From assembly GCA_005223045.1 (NCBI GenBank), contig NJBM01000012.1:62001-126000 (forward strand): 64,000 nt of DNA. Direction: 5' to 3'. Below the pieces are notes generated by a model, which ran no database searches, had not been told where the DNA came from, and saw nothing but the letters and a program-made list of their open reading frames with translations. Source of the DNA: Planctomycetes bacterium B3_Pla (GTDB lineage Bacteria > Planctomycetota > Phycisphaerae > Sedimentisphaerales > Anaerobacaceae). Below, one piece after another: positions 1-9,803 of the stretch; within the stretch, counting starts at the first letter, position 1, and each line of letters opens with the position of its first letter. The position numbers and the translations under genes are program-made.

Positions 1-990
1 CTGGTCCAGACCGGCTAGACATTTATCGAAAGCGAATTTGCGAATTGCCTCATCGCCGAGCAACTTGGCCGCCTCTCTAAGAACTCGGAACGCCACTGAG
101 TATGCAACGTTCTCATGCTCGTCATAAGTGTCGTGATTGATGCTGCCGAAGAAACCGCCGGCCTCAATGAAAACTCGTATCTTTCGCTTGATCTGATCTG
201 TGTAGTCCGCAAGCTGCCGTTGCGTAAGTCCCGTGTAGAGCTGGATGATGAACAGCCCGTCGGCGCTCTTCTCGAATAAGATGTCCGAGTCGCCATAAGC
301 ATTGTTTGGGTAATGCTTGCCGTCAGGCTCGCAGCGCCGGGGGAACCACCCGTTTGGCGTTGATTTGACCCGGGTGTTGAGCCATTCGGCGGTCTTGACG
401 GCCGCGCTTCGCATTTTCTGCCGGCGCTGTCCGTCAATCTTGTCGCTAAAGAGCAGAAGCTGATACGCAACTTTGGCCATTGAGCCGGGGCAGAACCAGT
501 TGTTCTTGTGCTGATAGTTGAGGCAGAACCGGTCGGTAGTGGTTTCGCGGTAGCCTGTGATGAATCCCGTCTCGTAGTCGATGAAGCCGTCCTCCAGAAC
601 ATGGTCGAGCAGCAGCAGTGCCTTGTGTTTCAAAGCGGCGTCCTTTGTATGTTCGCTAAAGAGGTAAAGCTCGTACGCACCGCCGACAGCATTCGCCGCC
701 CAGCCCGGGCCTTCGAGGTTGCCGAAATCGTGCCAGCCCATTATGTTTCCGTCTTTGTCAATGAAACTCGATTTCGAGCAGAGCTTTCCTCTGAACGGCA
801 CTAAAGTCCACTCGGCGAATCGCACCGAGTCGCGAGCAGAATCGAGAATAGTATAAGACGGATCCTCCGGCAGACGAAAGCTTGTCCGGACTTCTTCCGG
901 CGCAACAACAGGCGATGATTGGCGCGCCCCCAGGAAACTACAAACCACAAACACCATTACGATTGACAAAATGCTGGATTCTCGTATCAT
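1..990 (-). CDS. Secreted protein, probable (alpha/alpha) barrel, partial
   Basis: This frame is open from an ATG at 990 to the window edge, giving 330 residues without a stop, so the C-terminus lies outside. The start has a ribosome-binding site (AGAAAGGAAGG) and is followed by a hydrophobic signal segment (SILSIVMVFVVCSFLG). The mature part is rich in aromatic and Asp/Glu residues, with helical-hairpin repeats such as GPGWAANAVGGAYELYLF and NNWFCPGSMAKVAYQLLL spaced about 70-100 residues apart. That pattern resembles the (alpha/alpha)6 barrels of glycan lyases and hydrolases. I do not recognise the exact family and no catalytic residue can be assigned. It lies downstream of the redoxin gene on the same strand, with a terminator in between, so it is probably transcribed separately. 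The gene is certain; the function is inference. Confidence 0.75.
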   Translation of the reverse strand, partial: MIRESSILSIVMVFVVCSFLGARQSSPVVAPEEVRTSFRLPEDPSYTILDSARDSVRFAEWTLVPFRGKLCSKSSFIDKDGNIMGWHDFGNLEGPGWAANAVGGAYELYLFSEHTKDAALKHKALLLLDHVLEDGFIDYETGFITGYRETTTDRFCLNYQHKNNWFCPGSMAKVAYQLLLFSDKIDGQRRQKMRSAAVKTAEWLNTRVKSTPNGWFPRRCEPDGKHYPNNAYGDSDILFEKSADGLFIIQLYTGLTQRQLADYTDQIKRKIRVFIEAGGFFGSINHDTYDEHENVAYSVAFRVLREAAKLLGDEAIRKFAFDKCLAGLDQ

Positions 991-1042
991 TCGCGGCCTT
1001 CCTTTCTGTTGGTAAACCGATTCAAGGAAACGCTTAGTTTAT

Positions 1043-1106
1043 AAAAAAAGGCCCGCCCTCGCCAATATATCCTTTGAAAAAAAAAGACATATTGGCAAGC
1101 CGAGCC
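1043..1106 (-). terminator. Rho-independent terminator after the redoxin gene
   Basis: On the minus strand GGCTC...GCCAATAT pairs with ATATTGGC...GGGCC (arms roughly 1088-1106 and 1050-1068), followed by seven T residues (1043-1049). It lies 40 bases past the stop of the redoxin gene and before the start of the next gene. Confidence 0.75.
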
Positions 1107-1146
1107 TGTATTTGGCAAAACCTTTCCCCGGATGGTCCGAACGGCC

Positions 1147-2319
1147 TTACTTGGGATATTTCACGGAGCAGCCGTAAGATTTCGTATTCCGCGTGCTTAC
1201 CTCTTTGCCGGCAATCACTTCCGCCAGGGCCTTGTCAACGTAGTTGACCAGCTTTTGACCTGCCGGGGTCTTGCCCAGCGGTGAATTATCGATCGCACCA
1301 TTATAGGCGATGCTGCCGTTGGGGCTAATGACGAACATGTGCGGCGTCGTCTTGGCGCCGTATGCCCGGCCGACTTTGCCCGATCTGTCATCGAGTATCG
1401 GGTACGGCAGCTTCTTTTTGGCCGCAAAAGCCGCGTTCGCCGCAGGGGTTGTATTGCTCGTGCTGTTTATCGCAAGCCAAACCACATCCTGATCCTTGTA
1501 CTTTTTGGCAAGGTCAATCATTGTGCTGCCCTTGTCGTAATGATGCTTGACGAATGGGCATTCGAAATTGAGCCACTCCAGAACTACGGTCTTGCCCTTG
1601 TAGTCGGCAAGATTCACCGTCTTGCCGTCGAAGGTTGGCAGTGCGAAAGGCCTTGCCCTCCTGCCTGAATCCGCCTGTCCGGGTCTGTCCGGCCTTGGCG
1701 GACGCTCCATGCGAGGTCTCGGTCCCGGCATTCCACCGGGAGATTGTCGCCGGTATCTGGCCATCAGCTTCTCGATGCTCTTGGCCGTCTCGGTCGCTTT
1801 CTCCTTTACTGCCAGATCGTATATCGCCTTTAGCTCGCCGGCGGATCCACGGGTATCAGGCCCCGGTCGGCCCGGACCTCCGAGTTTGGCAAGATGCTCG
1901 TTGATCGCTCGAAGCGCCGTCTGCCGCTCTCTCATCGACGCCATCATCTTTTCTCTCAATTTCGCTCTTTCATCGTCAGGAAGGTCCCTGACCCGACTTC
2001 GCGCGTCAGGATCGATGCTTTCGACAGCCGCTTTTAGCTTAGCAAGCTGCCCCTGGATCGCCGCGATCACCTCCAGTTGTTGCTCGCGCCCCAGCATCTG
2101 GCGCCGGGAGCCGAATCTCTCGCGCATTTCGGCCCTGAACTTCTCCCTTTCTTCCGGAGACATTGTGTCGAATCTCTCTCTCGCATCCCTGAGCCTTTCT
2201 CTCTCGGCCTCCGACAAGTTCTGAAATCCCTGCCGTCCGCCCTGGCCCTGCCCAAACGCGGCGCACGCCGTTGTCAAAACGACCAGGACCGTCACTAATG
2301 GAATTGTGTGCCTCTTCAT
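1147..2319 (-). CDS. Secreted redoxin (peroxiredoxin/thioredoxin-like) protein
   Basis: 390 residues. The start is the ATG at 2319, which has GGGAGG eight bases upstream and begins a signal peptide (MKRHTIPLVTVLVVLTTACA); an upstream in-frame ATG at 2340 has neither. Residues about 25-220 are a charged, helical Glu/Arg-rich region with MSPEEREKFRAEMRER-type segments and a Pro/Gly/Arg-rich linker. Residues about 223-390 are a redoxin fold: ALPTFDGKTVNLADYKGK, a single active-site cysteine in FECPFVKHHYD (about residue 254) instead of CxxC, and a second cysteine in YGCSVKY (about residue 384) that could resolve it. It probably acts in the periplasm or at the cell surface in thiol or peroxide chemistry; the substrate is unknown. 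The gene at 5466-6056 is a paralogue of the N-terminal half only. Confidence 0.85.
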   Translation of the reverse strand: MKRHTIPLVTVLVVLTTACAAFGQGQGGRQGFQNLSEAERERLRDARERFDTMSPEEREKFRAEMRERFGSRRQMLGREQQLEVIAAIQGQLAKLKAAVESIDPDARSRVRDLPDDERAKLREKMMASMRERQTALRAINEHLAKLGGPGRPGPDTRGSAGELKAIYDLAVKEKATETAKSIEKLMARYRRQSPGGMPGPRPRMERPPRPDRPGQADSGRRARPFALPTFDGKTVNLADYKGKTVVLEWLNFECPFVKHHYDKGSTMIDLAKKYKDQDVVWLAINSTSNTTPAANAAFAAKKKLPYPILDDRSGKVGRAYGAKTTPHMFVISPNGSIAYNGAIDNSPLGKTPAGQKLVNYVDKALAEVIAGKEVSTRNTKSYGCSVKYPK

Positions 2320-2520
2320 GATCGTAGCCTCCCAAAACAAGTTAAACGTAGATTTACCCTATACAACTATATCCATGCCCGGCTACCCTGGTTCGCAGGT
2401 ACTGGGCTTCTTTTTCAATAAAATATCATATCCAGCCAAGAATTCAATCATTCCGGCAACCTGGACCCCGAAAAAGATTCCTGATGTCGGATTCATGCTC
2501 TACCCCTTTGGGGGTAAGTG

Positions 2521-2986
2521 GAATTGGCTTTGAATTGGCTTTGTTTTCTCGAGCCCGACGATAGGTTGAATGCCTATAAATACCTTGCTACCAGATAGTT
2601 ACGTTCATTTAGATTGCTGAAAATTGGCTTTGTTTTTCACAATCGTGCCCTGCCAAGCGCACTTTGAGCGCTGTCATTCGGGATTCTTGTGAATTGGCTT
2701 TGATTGGTTTTGTTTTTTGGATTCCGAGGATGGCGTTCATCTTCATAATCTATTTTTGAATAGCGTGTTAGGTTCATTTAGGCTTCCACAAATTGGCTTT
2801 GTTTTGCACAACAGCGTTATGTTTTCTTGCGCGCCGGGCTTCATAGTTGCCTTCCCCATCGGCTGGGCGTGTGAGCCTTTGAAATTGGGTTTGTTTTTTC
2901 GGTGTCCCGGAGCACGTATTTTCTCGTAACCATTTTTGGAAAAAAGGTTACGTTCATTTAAACTCCAAGCAAATTGGCTTTGTTTT
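2521..2986 (+). repeat. Three degenerate direct repeats, period about 170-180 bp
   Basis: The word GTTACGTTCATTTA recurs at 2598, 2767 (one change) and 2947. AAATTGGCTTTGTTTT recurs at 2621, 2790 and 2971. A related AATTGGCTTTG...TTGTTTT block opens each unit near 2521, 2691 and 2881. The words keep order and spacing (169 and about 180 bases) while the sequence between them has diverged. No open reading frame here looks real. Function unknown. Confidence 0.7.
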
Positions 2987-3633
2987 GCGCAATTGTCTGA
3001 CTGATTGACTACTTGTGATACTCGCTTTCGCGAGCACAGGTTTGCGATTGGCTACTGTCCATTCCTTATCCGACATACGACATACTATATGCAATATACG
3101 AAACTGTAGTAGTTTGATAAATATCATACACTCGATAGGCTGGAAGTCAAGGGAAATATAAAAAATATAAAAATTTGCCACAGATTGCGCTGATGAACAC
3201 GATTTTGGATTCACCGCGAAGGAAAACAATCATGAATTCTTGTTAAAACTTCGTGTTCCTTCCCGTTCGGCAGAACCTTGCCCTGAGCGAAGTCGAACGG
3301 GCTCAGAGCTTGCCCTGAACGAAGTTGAAGGGGCAGGCGTAAGCTCCGTGGTAAGAGAACTTGCTATTCTACCGAGCAAGCGCGACGGGCCGAATAGATG
3401 TTTGGAATTGTCGTGAAAAAATCCCACGACTTTCTCGATAACACCTAATTAAGCGACGTGTCAAGAAAAACATAGGTGGCTGTGGGGCTATCCCTTGTAT
3501 TTCTCCAGTATTTCTTAATATTTCTCTGGCGACAAATGTAATAATGATCTATCCGCATGGGCAAACAAGGACTTCAACTGAATTCAGCTGAATGTCTTGC
3601 CCATCCTACCAGCTTTCGATTAAGAGAGCCATG
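2987..3633. other. Intergenic region, repeat-like fragments, no gene seen
   Basis: No convincing gene is present. It holds AT-rich text, CGACATACGA-type words (3070-3105), an inverted repeat CCCGTTCG/CGAACGGG (3262-3269 and 3294-3301) around the word CCTGAGCGAAGTCGAACGGG, a degenerate second copy of that word (3312-3332), and an imperfect palindrome at 3559-3602 with outer arms GGGCAA/TTGCCC and a core centred on GAATTC. The short frames at 2954-3229 and 3230-3427 have no start signals or protein-like composition. Confidence 0.5.
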
Positions 3634-4995
3634 TTACATCCATGCATACCTTTCATTTTTCTCATAAACAACAGCTTCTAAATCCATGCTAACCGCGTAG
3701 GCTGAAGCCAGTGCCAAAGCATATTCAAAAAAAAGCCTTTCATTTGCAACTATAATATCGTCTCGCTCGAATCCAGGCGTTTCGTTGAAATAATATATCG
3801 AAGAAATATCAAAAGCTTTATCCTTTCCAATTTCTTCAGTTAATAGAAATATATAAGTCGGCAAAACAATACTTGACTCTAGTTTGTTAATAGCGCCATC
3901 AATGATTGATCGAATTTTTATGTTAAAAATTTCTGACGCAACGCAGCACAAGTTGGAAAATGATAGTTTTTCTCCTTCTTGTCTGTAGCAAGAAATACAA
4001 TCCTCATATTCGATATCTATTCCGACAAATGGTTGAAACTTATTTCCTCCTTTTTGTTCTTGTTCCTTCGCCCACCTGAGCCATGATGCATAATCATCTT
4101 GAAGCTTTGACTCATTCGGCATCGCTTCTTTGAACATACACCAATTTGTTTTTGACAATTTAGGAAAGCACGTTGCAACTGGTGGGCATGCATCTATACC
4201 AGTCGTATTTTCCCTAGGGCGCCTTCCACTAGGCCAAAAACTCGACGGCTTACCCATTGGAGGACATGGTTTGACGTATACAATCCCGTCGATTTCGAAG
4301 TTTAGATCAATAACAGGAAATCGATCATCATGTGCATTTTCTTGACCCACTATGACGGACTTCATATGTTTCTCAAACCACCGATTCCAAGTATCCAGTA
4401 GGCCGTTATAGGATGGAAACGGTTTGTCAACATTAACCGCAATGAGGTCAAATCTTGCAAAAGAATACGTATCAAAACGGTCGCTATAATAATAGACCCC
4501 TCCAGCAATAGCATAATCTATTTTCGAAGTGTCATTACGAACTACCTTTCCTACAACCTCACGAAACTCATCCATGCTTAATGCTGTGTATCCGTCATTT
4601 AGAATTACGAGGACTCTAGTACTGTCAGTTCCTATCCTCAACTTTGTTTCATGAACTTGTTTAGCAGCTTTCTTGACAGCTGTTTGAATTGGTTGACCCA
4701 ACAAATTATAATACTTACGCAAATTTTTTTCAGATAGAATTTTCGGATCTAAAACAACTACTGGCCTATCAGCCTGGGTTCCTCTGAATATTTCAGCTAC
4801 CTTCCTTCTACGAGACTCCTTTACAAGGCCTTCTTCACGGATAAACTTAAGCTCAATGATTGCTTCATTCAATCTATAGTCGGCACTATATCCATTTGAG
4901 GCTGAGCCATTCGTCTTGATTCTATTGCCTCCTGCTTCTTCGATAATGGAATCAAAATCCTTTTCATGTATTCGATTGATACGTATGTAATCCAT
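3634..4995 (-). CDS. Orphan protein, possible nuclease-like N-terminus
   Basis: 453 residues from an ATG at 4995, with no recognised family. Residues 39-50 read DYRLNEAIIELK, a D...ExK arrangement of the kind found in PD-(D/E)XK nucleases, followed by conserved-looking segments GTQADRPVVVLDP and STRVLVILNDGYTALS. A short low-complexity CPPMGKPSSFWPSGRRP segment lies mid-protein, next to several cysteines, and the C-terminal 150 residues look alpha-helical. By eye the gene is clearly more AT-rich than its neighbours and uses many A/T-ending codons, which suggests acquisition by transfer. It stands alone, with repeat-rich DNA on both sides and no partner gene. A role in defence or DNA processing is a guess from the ExK motif and context. 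Confidence 0.7.
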   Translation of the reverse strand: MDYIRINRIHEKDFDSIIEEAGGNRIKTNGSASNGYSADYRLNEAIIELKFIREEGLVKESRRRKVAEIFRGTQADRPVVVLDPKILSEKNLRKYYNLLGQPIQTAVKKAAKQVHETKLRIGTDSTRVLVILNDGYTALSMDEFREVVGKVVRNDTSKIDYAIAGGVYYYSDRFDTYSFARFDLIAVNVDKPFPSYNGLLDTWNRWFEKHMKSVIVGQENAHDDRFPVIDLNFEIDGIVYVKPCPPMGKPSSFWPSGRRPRENTTGIDACPPVATCFPKLSKTNWCMFKEAMPNESKLQDDYASWLRWAKEQEQKGGNKFQPFVGIDIEYEDCISCYRQEGEKLSFSNLCCVASEIFNIKIRSIIDGAINKLESSIVLPTYIFLLTEEIGKDKAFDISSIYYFNETPGFERDDIIVANERLFFEYALALASAYAVSMDLEAVVYEKNERYAWM

Positions 4996-5465
4996 CTATC
5001 TGGCAATGACTTTTTCTGGATCTAACATAATAATATGCAAAACTTTTGGCTCTCTCGTCTGTAACCGTCCACAAGCTTTAGACTATCACATTCCGGTCTA
5101 TTTGTCGCGGATTATTTGGAAAAGCAGAAGACGGGAGGAAAATGAAAGTGAAAATGGAAAAGGGAACGTCAAGCGTATAGCGTTTAGCGGAAGGCGGATA
5201 GGACAAAGAGGGGAAAAGGCAGGGCGAAGCAATAAGTGAAAAGGTCAAAGGGAAAAGGCAAAAGCCCGGGCACTGCCCGCTACATGTTATCCATAAGTTG
5301 CCCAGTTCAGGCCTGGCCATACACGAAAGCGAACCCGCCCCGATGACTGTCGGAGCAGGTCGTTTAATGTGCTGCTTTCGATGTTGTAATGCTCATCTGC
5401 CGGCAAAGCATCTTGTTTCGCAAGGGGCGGCGCTTTGCCGTTTGAATCCTGACGTCGGCCTGACT
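4996..5465. other. Intergenic region with purine-rich repeat text
   Basis: No gene is supported. It includes the dispersed word GCGTATAGCG (near 5174) and a purine-rich stretch of GGGAAAAGGCA-like units (about 5150-5270). A GC-rich GGGC...GCCC palindrome lies at about 5263-5280. Confidence 0.5.
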
Positions 5466-6056
5466 TTATTGACCGCCGCGCTGGCCGCCTTGAGGTCTCT
5501 GGCCTCCCGGTCGTCCTCTCCCAAAGCCTCTGCCGCTGCCTCTGGCAGCCAGCCTTTCGAGAAGCCCGACCGTTTCCTTGGCCTTCTCTTTTGCCGCGGC
5601 CTCCTGGATCGGCTTGAGGTCGTTGGTGTTTATTATCATAAATCTCGCGCCCTCTGCCTCCGGCTGCCTTCGGCCCTCAAGCAGGGCAACCTGTGCTACG
5701 ATTGCCTGCAGTGCCGTTCGCCGGTCCATGGAGACCTGTCTCAACTTGTTTCTTTCGTCATCGGAAAGGTCTTGATATCCGCCCTGAGGCCTCTGAATTT
5801 GTGCCGCGGCTTTGAATTTGACCAGCGCCTCTTCAATGGCTTTGATGGCCTTCTGCTGGTCTTCTGCGCTCATGCGGCTGCGTCTGGCGCCGCCGCCTCT
5901 CGCACGCATCTGTTCCCTGAATTTTGCCTGTTCCTCCGGGGACATGTTCTGATATCTCTCTCTCTGGCTGGCCCGGTCCTGTGCCTGGGCAAATGCGGAC
6001 CACGTCACAGCCAGAACCGCCAGAACGACAACGATTGGAATTGCGTACTTTTTCAT
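5466..6056 (-). CDS. Secreted Glu/Arg-rich protein, paralogue of redoxin N-terminus
   Basis: 196 residues. The ATG at 6056 follows GGAGG and begins a signal peptide (MKKYAIPIVVVLAVLAVTWS). The mature chain matches the N-terminal half of the redoxin protein at 1147-2319: QNMSPEEQAKFREQMRAR against DTMSPEEREKFRAEMRER, then LSDDERNKLR against LPDDERAKLR, the same order of helical blocks, and a Gly/Arg/Pro-rich tail. It ends where the redoxin domain would begin. It is therefore either a stand-alone version of the helical module or a product of duplication and loss of the redoxin part. No enzymatic residues are visible. It is transcribed alone, upstream of nothing obvious. Confidence 0.8.
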   Translation of the reverse strand: MKKYAIPIVVVLAVLAVTWSAFAQAQDRASQRERYQNMSPEEQAKFREQMRARGGGARRSRMSAEDQQKAIKAIEEALVKFKAAAQIQRPQGGYQDLSDDERNKLRQVSMDRRTALQAIVAQVALLEGRRQPEAEGARFMIINTNDLKPIQEAAAKEKAKETVGLLERLAARGSGRGFGRGRPGGQRPQGGQRGGQ

Positions 6057-6243
6057 AATGACAGCCTCCAAAACAAGTCAAAAAGCTACATTTCGGCTAA
6101 TCCTCACGGCGGGAATCAGCATTCGATCAATAAGGTACATTATCTATGGACGCAGGCCAAGAGCTATTTATTGCGGTAATCTGTAAAAAGTCCGACAATT
6201 ACGGCGACGCGCAGAACCATACGCGTTGAGGATGGATGCGGGA

Positions 6244-7041
6244 TCAAATCGCACTTTTGACCTGGCCGAGGAACGTCGAGATTTCAGCTAAGGTTTTTTC
6301 CTTGTCGCCGAGGTTGCTCTCGATTAAACTGACTATTTTCGAGCCGATTATCACGCCGTCGGCCCCCGCCTGGGCGATTGTAGCCGCATGTTCGGGCTTG
6401 CTGATGCCGAATCCCACGCATACCGGCACGTCGGTTAGTCCTTTCAATTTTCCGACCAGCCCGTCAACGGTATCGGAAAGTTCCGCCCTGCTGCCGGTAA
6501 CGCCCAATACCGAAACGGTGTAGATAAAGCCGGTAGTTTTCGAGGCGATTAACTTCATCCTTTCCGGATCGGTTATCGGTGTGACCATGAAAACCGTATC
6601 GAGGCCTGCCGATACGGCAGGGCCTGTAATCTCGTCCGCATCGTCAATGCTCAGATCGGCGACCAATACGCTGTTGACGCCGGCCTGGTGAAAATCACCG
6701 AAGAACTTTTCCGTGCCGTACTGGTAAACCAGGTTGTAATACATCAACAGTCCGATTGGAACATCCCTGTAATCCTTGATCTTACGGACAAACTCCAAGG
6801 CCTTTGCCACGGTCATGCCGCTTTTCATTGCGCGGATGTCGGCCTTCTGTATCGTCGGGCCATCGGCTATCGGGTCGGAGAATGGTATCCCCAATTCCAG
6901 AATGTCGGCCCCGGCGTCAATCGCTGTTTTCACAATATCGAGACTCGTATCAAAATCCGGATCGCCAACCACAAAAAACGGTATCAGGGCCGTTCTGTTT
7001 TGTTCTTTCATTTCCGAGAAAGCCTGCTTATACGTCTTCAT
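6244..7041 (-). CDS. trpA: Tryptophan synthase alpha subunit
   Basis: 265 residues. TrpA cleaves indole-3-glycerol phosphate to indole and glyceraldehyde-3-phosphate and passes indole to TrpB. Family landmarks are PFFVVGDPDFDTSLDIVKT, the catalytic Glu in DILELGIPFSDPIADGPTIQ, the Asp-containing loop VLVADLSIDDADEI, GVTGSRAELSDTVD and the phosphate site VGFGISKPEHA...GADGVIIGSKIV. The ATG at 7041 has AAGGA eight bases upstream; a TTG one codon earlier is less likely. It is the last gene of the trp operon, 34 bases after trpB. Confidence 0.97.
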   Translation of the reverse strand: MKTYKQAFSEMKEQNRTALIPFFVVGDPDFDTSLDIVKTAIDAGADILELGIPFSDPIADGPTIQKADIRAMKSGMTVAKALEFVRKIKDYRDVPIGLLMYYNLVYQYGTEKFFGDFHQAGVNSVLVADLSIDDADEITGPAVSAGLDTVFMVTPITDPERMKLIASKTTGFIYTVSVLGVTGSRAELSDTVDGLVGKLKGLTDVPVCVGFGISKPEHAATIAQAGADGVIIGSKIVSLIESNLGDKEKTLAEISTFLGQVKSAI

Positions 7042-7075
7042 CAAGAGATTCCTTCTTTGAGCAGTTTATCAACAA

Positions 7076-8254
7076 TCATTCCGCAAGCGGCCGATGTCCT
7101 TCGACTATTGAAACGTCCTTGTCACCCCGGCCCGACAGGTTCACCACGGCTATTTGTTCAGCGTCCAGCTTGCCCTTCTGGCTGATCAGATACGCCAAGG
7201 CATGTGAGCTTTCCAGCGCCGGCAGTATCCCTTCGCTTTGGGTCAGCAATCCGAAAGCATCCAGTACATCCTCGTCTTCTGCCGCGACATACTCGGCCCT
7301 GCCGGCATCCTTTAGCAAACAATGCTCGGGCCCGACCGCCGGGTAATCCAGCCCGGCGCTTACCGATTCGGTTTCGTTAATCTGACCCTCCTGATCCTGG
7401 AGCAGATAGGCCTTCGCACCGTGCAGGATTCCGACCCGCCCGGCGACAAGCGTCGCAGCGTGCAGGCCGCTGCTCAGGCTCCGGCCCCCGGCCTCGACGC
7501 CGATCAGTCTGACGTCTTTGTCATCCAAAAAGCCGGAGAATGCACCTATCGCATTGCTGCCTCCTCCGACGCAGGCCACAACCATGTCCGGCAGTCTGCC
7601 GATCTGGTCGAGACATTGCTGCCGGGCTTCCTTGCCGATGCAGCTTTGGAAATGCTTCACTACCGTCGGGTACGGATGAGGCCCGCACGCCGAGCCGAAC
7701 AGATAGAACGTGTCGGTAACATGGGCCGTCCAGTAGCGAAGGGCGTCGTTGATGGCATCCTTGAGCGTTCCCGTTCCGCCTTCGATCGGTATCACCCGGG
7801 CGCCGCAGAGCTTCATTTTGTGCACGTTGACGCTTTGCCGCTCAATATCCGTCACCCCCATGAAGATTTTGGTCTCCATGCCGAACAATGCGCCGATCAT
7901 CGCGGTCGCCAGGCCGTGCTGGCCTGCGCCGGTCTCGGCAATGAGCTTGGTCTTGCCCATGTACCTGGCCAGGAGACCCTGCCCGAGCGTATTGTTGACC
8001 TTGTGCGCGCCGCCGTGGAGAAGGTCTTCGCGTTTTAGATACACCTTGAAACCAACGTACTCGCTGAATCGACTGGCAAAATAAAGAGGGCTGGGCCTGC
8101 CAGAATAATTCTTCGAGAGCTGCGCAAGCTCGGCCACAAACTGCTCGTCCTCATAAAAGCGATAAAAAGCCTCTTCGAGTTCTTCCAGCACCGGTATCAG
8201 AACCTCCGGCACATAGAAGCCGCCATAATCTCCAAATCTACCTTTGTATTTCAT
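7076..8254 (-). CDS. trpB: Tryptophan synthase beta subunit
   Basis: 392 residues, normal length. It condenses indole with L-serine using pyridoxal phosphate. The PLP lysine lies in [15 protein letters not shown], the cofactor phosphate site is [14 protein letters not shown], and the glutamate-loop region [13 protein letters not shown] is intact. The start [17 protein letters not shown] is echoed by a 45-bp orphan fragment at 9834-9878, on the far side of the ankyrin gene. It lies 47 bases after the ankyrin stop, so it may now depend on readthrough of that gene or on a local promoter. Confidence 0.97.
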   Translation of the reverse strand: MKYKGRFGDYGGFYVPEVLIPVLEELEEAFYRFYEDEQFVAELAQLSKNYSGRPSPLYFASRFSEYVGFKVYLKREDLLHGGAHKVNNTLGQGLLARYMGKTKLIAETGAGQHGLATAMIGALFGMETKIFMGVTDIERQSVNVHKMKLCGARVIPIEGGTGTLKDAINDALRYWTAHVTDTFYLFGSACGPHPYPTVVKHFQSCIGKEARQQCLDQIGRLPDMVVACVGGGSNAIGAFSGFLDDKDVRLIGVEAGGRSLSSGLHAATLVAGRVGILHGAKAYLLQDQEGQINETESVSAGLDYPAVGPEHCLLKDAGRAEYVAAEDEDVLDAFGLLTQSEGILPALESSHALAYLISQKGKLDAEQIAVVNLSGRGDKDVSIVEGHRPLAE

Positions 8255-8301
8255 ACTTTCATACCTTAACCAATTGAATTTGACTGCAGGGTTTTCCCTT
8301 C

Positions 8302-9762
8302 TTATTCTTTTGCGCCGGCTTTTTTAAGAAGCTGGACAATGCCCGTATAGCCGTTCCGTTTTGCGGCCCCTAAGACCGTTGTGCCGGTGTCGGTTTTCTT
8401 TACATTGACATCAGCGCCTTTTCCAAGCAGGGCTTTGACAACTTCCGTATGGCCTCCCCACGCCGCCAGCCACAGTGCCGTTACGCCGTCTCTGGTTCTT
8501 TTTATACTGACATCAGCGCCTTTTTCAAGCAGAACTTTTACGACTCCCGTGTGGCCTTCCTGCGCCGCCATCATCAGGGCCGTCACACCATCGCGGGTTC
8601 CCTTTATATTGACATCAGCGTCTTTTTCAAGGAGGAGTTTGACTACTTCCGTATGGCCTATCCACGCCGCCTGACATAGGGTCGTTACGCCGTTTTTGTC
8701 TTTCGCATTAGCGTCAGCGCCTTTTTCAAGTAGGGTCTTGACGACTTCCGCATGGCCCTGCTGCGCTGCCATCATAAGAGCCGGTACACCTTTTTTAGTT
8801 TTCTTGACATCAACATCAGCACCTTTCTCAAGCAGGAGCTTGACGATTTCCGTATAGCCGTTCTGCGACGCCATCCACAGGGCTGTCTCGCCAGTACCAG
8901 CTTTCTTTACATGAACATCAGCGCCTTTTTCAAGCAGGAGCTTGACGATTTCCGTATGGCCTGTCCACGCCGCCTGCCACATGGCCGTTACGCCGGTGTC
9001 AGTTTTCTTTACATCGACATCAGCACCTTTTTCAAGTAGAACCTTGACGACTTCAGTATGGCCATGCTGTGCTGCTACCATCAGGGCGGTTAAATCAATG
9101 ATTTTTGCATTAACATCAATACCGTCTTCCAAAAGGATTTTTACGACCTCTGCGTGACCTTCGTCTACCGATGCTGTTAGGGCCGTTAGACCATGCTTAT
9201 CCCTGGCATTAACGTCAGCGCCTTTTTCAAGCAGGACCTCGACGGCTTCCGTAAGGCCGTTGCGTGCCGCCATCATCAGGGCCGTTATGCCGTCGCTGTC
9301 TTTCACATTAACATCAGCGCCTTTTTCCAAAAGGAGTTTTATTGCCTCTGTGTGACCATTGTCTGCTGTCCCTATTAGGGCCGTTTGACCGTGGTTATCC
9401 ATGGCATTGATATTAGCGTTCTTTTCCAATAGGAGCTTAATAACCTCGGTATGACCATTGAATCCCGCGCACATCAATACTGTTATGCCATGATTATCCC
9501 TGGCATTGACATCAGCGTTCTTTTCCAACAGGAGCTTAATAACCTCGATATGACCATTGAACGCTGCCCACGTCAAAGGCGTTCTGCCTTTATCATCCAT
9601 AGCGTTAACGTTTGCACCATCAGCCAGCAAGGTTTGCACATCCTGGAGGTTGCCCTTTTCTGCAGCTTGAATCAATTGCTTGCTCTTGTCTGATACGTCC
9701 TTGTGGGTACAGCCAGTAGATATCATAGAAATGTACACTATAGAAAACAGGATTCGTTTCAT
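8302..9762 (-). CDS. Exported ankyrin-repeat protein inside the trp operon
   Basis: 486 residues. The ATG at 9762 follows AAAAAAGGA and begins a short hydrophobic export signal ([18 protein letters not shown]) whose cysteine could be lipidated, although the lipobox is imperfect. The rest is about 14 ankyrin repeats of 33-34 residues, e.g. [17 protein letters not shown]. Several repeats are nearly identical, so the array has expanded recently. Ankyrin repeats bind proteins; the partner is unknown. The gene separates trpF from trpB in an otherwise tight operon and has no known role in tryptophan synthesis. The trpB-like remnant just upstream marks the insertion or recombination point. An alternative start at 9807 would hide the signal peptide. 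Confidence 0.9.
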   Translation of the reverse strand: MKRILFSIVYISMISTGCTHKDVSDKSKQLIQAAEKGNLQDVQTLLADGANVNAMDDKGRTPLTWAAFNGHIEVIKLLLEKNADVNARDNHGITVLMCAGFNGHTEVIKLLLEKNANINAMDNHGQTALIGTADNGHTEAIKLLLEKGADVNVKDSDGITALMMAARNGLTEAVEVLLEKGADVNARDKHGLTALTASVDEGHAEVVKILLEDGIDVNAKIIDLTALMVAAQHGHTEVVKVLLEKGADVDVKKTDTGVTAMWQAAWTGHTEIVKLLLEKGADVHVKKAGTGETALWMASQNGYTEIVKLLLEKGADVDVKKTKKGVPALMMAAQQGHAEVVKTLLEKGADANAKDKNGVTTLCQAAWIGHTEVVKLLLEKDADVNIKGTRDGVTALMMAAQEGHTGVVKVLLEKGADVSIKRTRDGVTALWLAAWGGHTEVVKALLGKGADVNVKKTDTGTTVLGAAKRNGYTGIVQLLKKAGAKE

Positions 9763-9803
9763 TGGATTCCTTTTTTCTTGAGTCGATACTATTTCCTTAC
9801 CCT

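Noticed and set aside
15..602. 195-residue minus-strand ORF at the left edge
   Set aside because: It is a shadow in another frame of the real partial gene 1-990, which is open throughout, starts with a signal peptide and has protein-like composition.
2954..3427. Two minus-strand ORFs of 91 and 65 residues
   Set aside because: They run through dispersed repeat words, lack start signals and have no protein-like pattern.
8302..9762. Regular repeats that could suggest a CRISPR array
   Set aside because: The repeats are about 99 bases long, in frame and encode ankyrin repeats without spacers.
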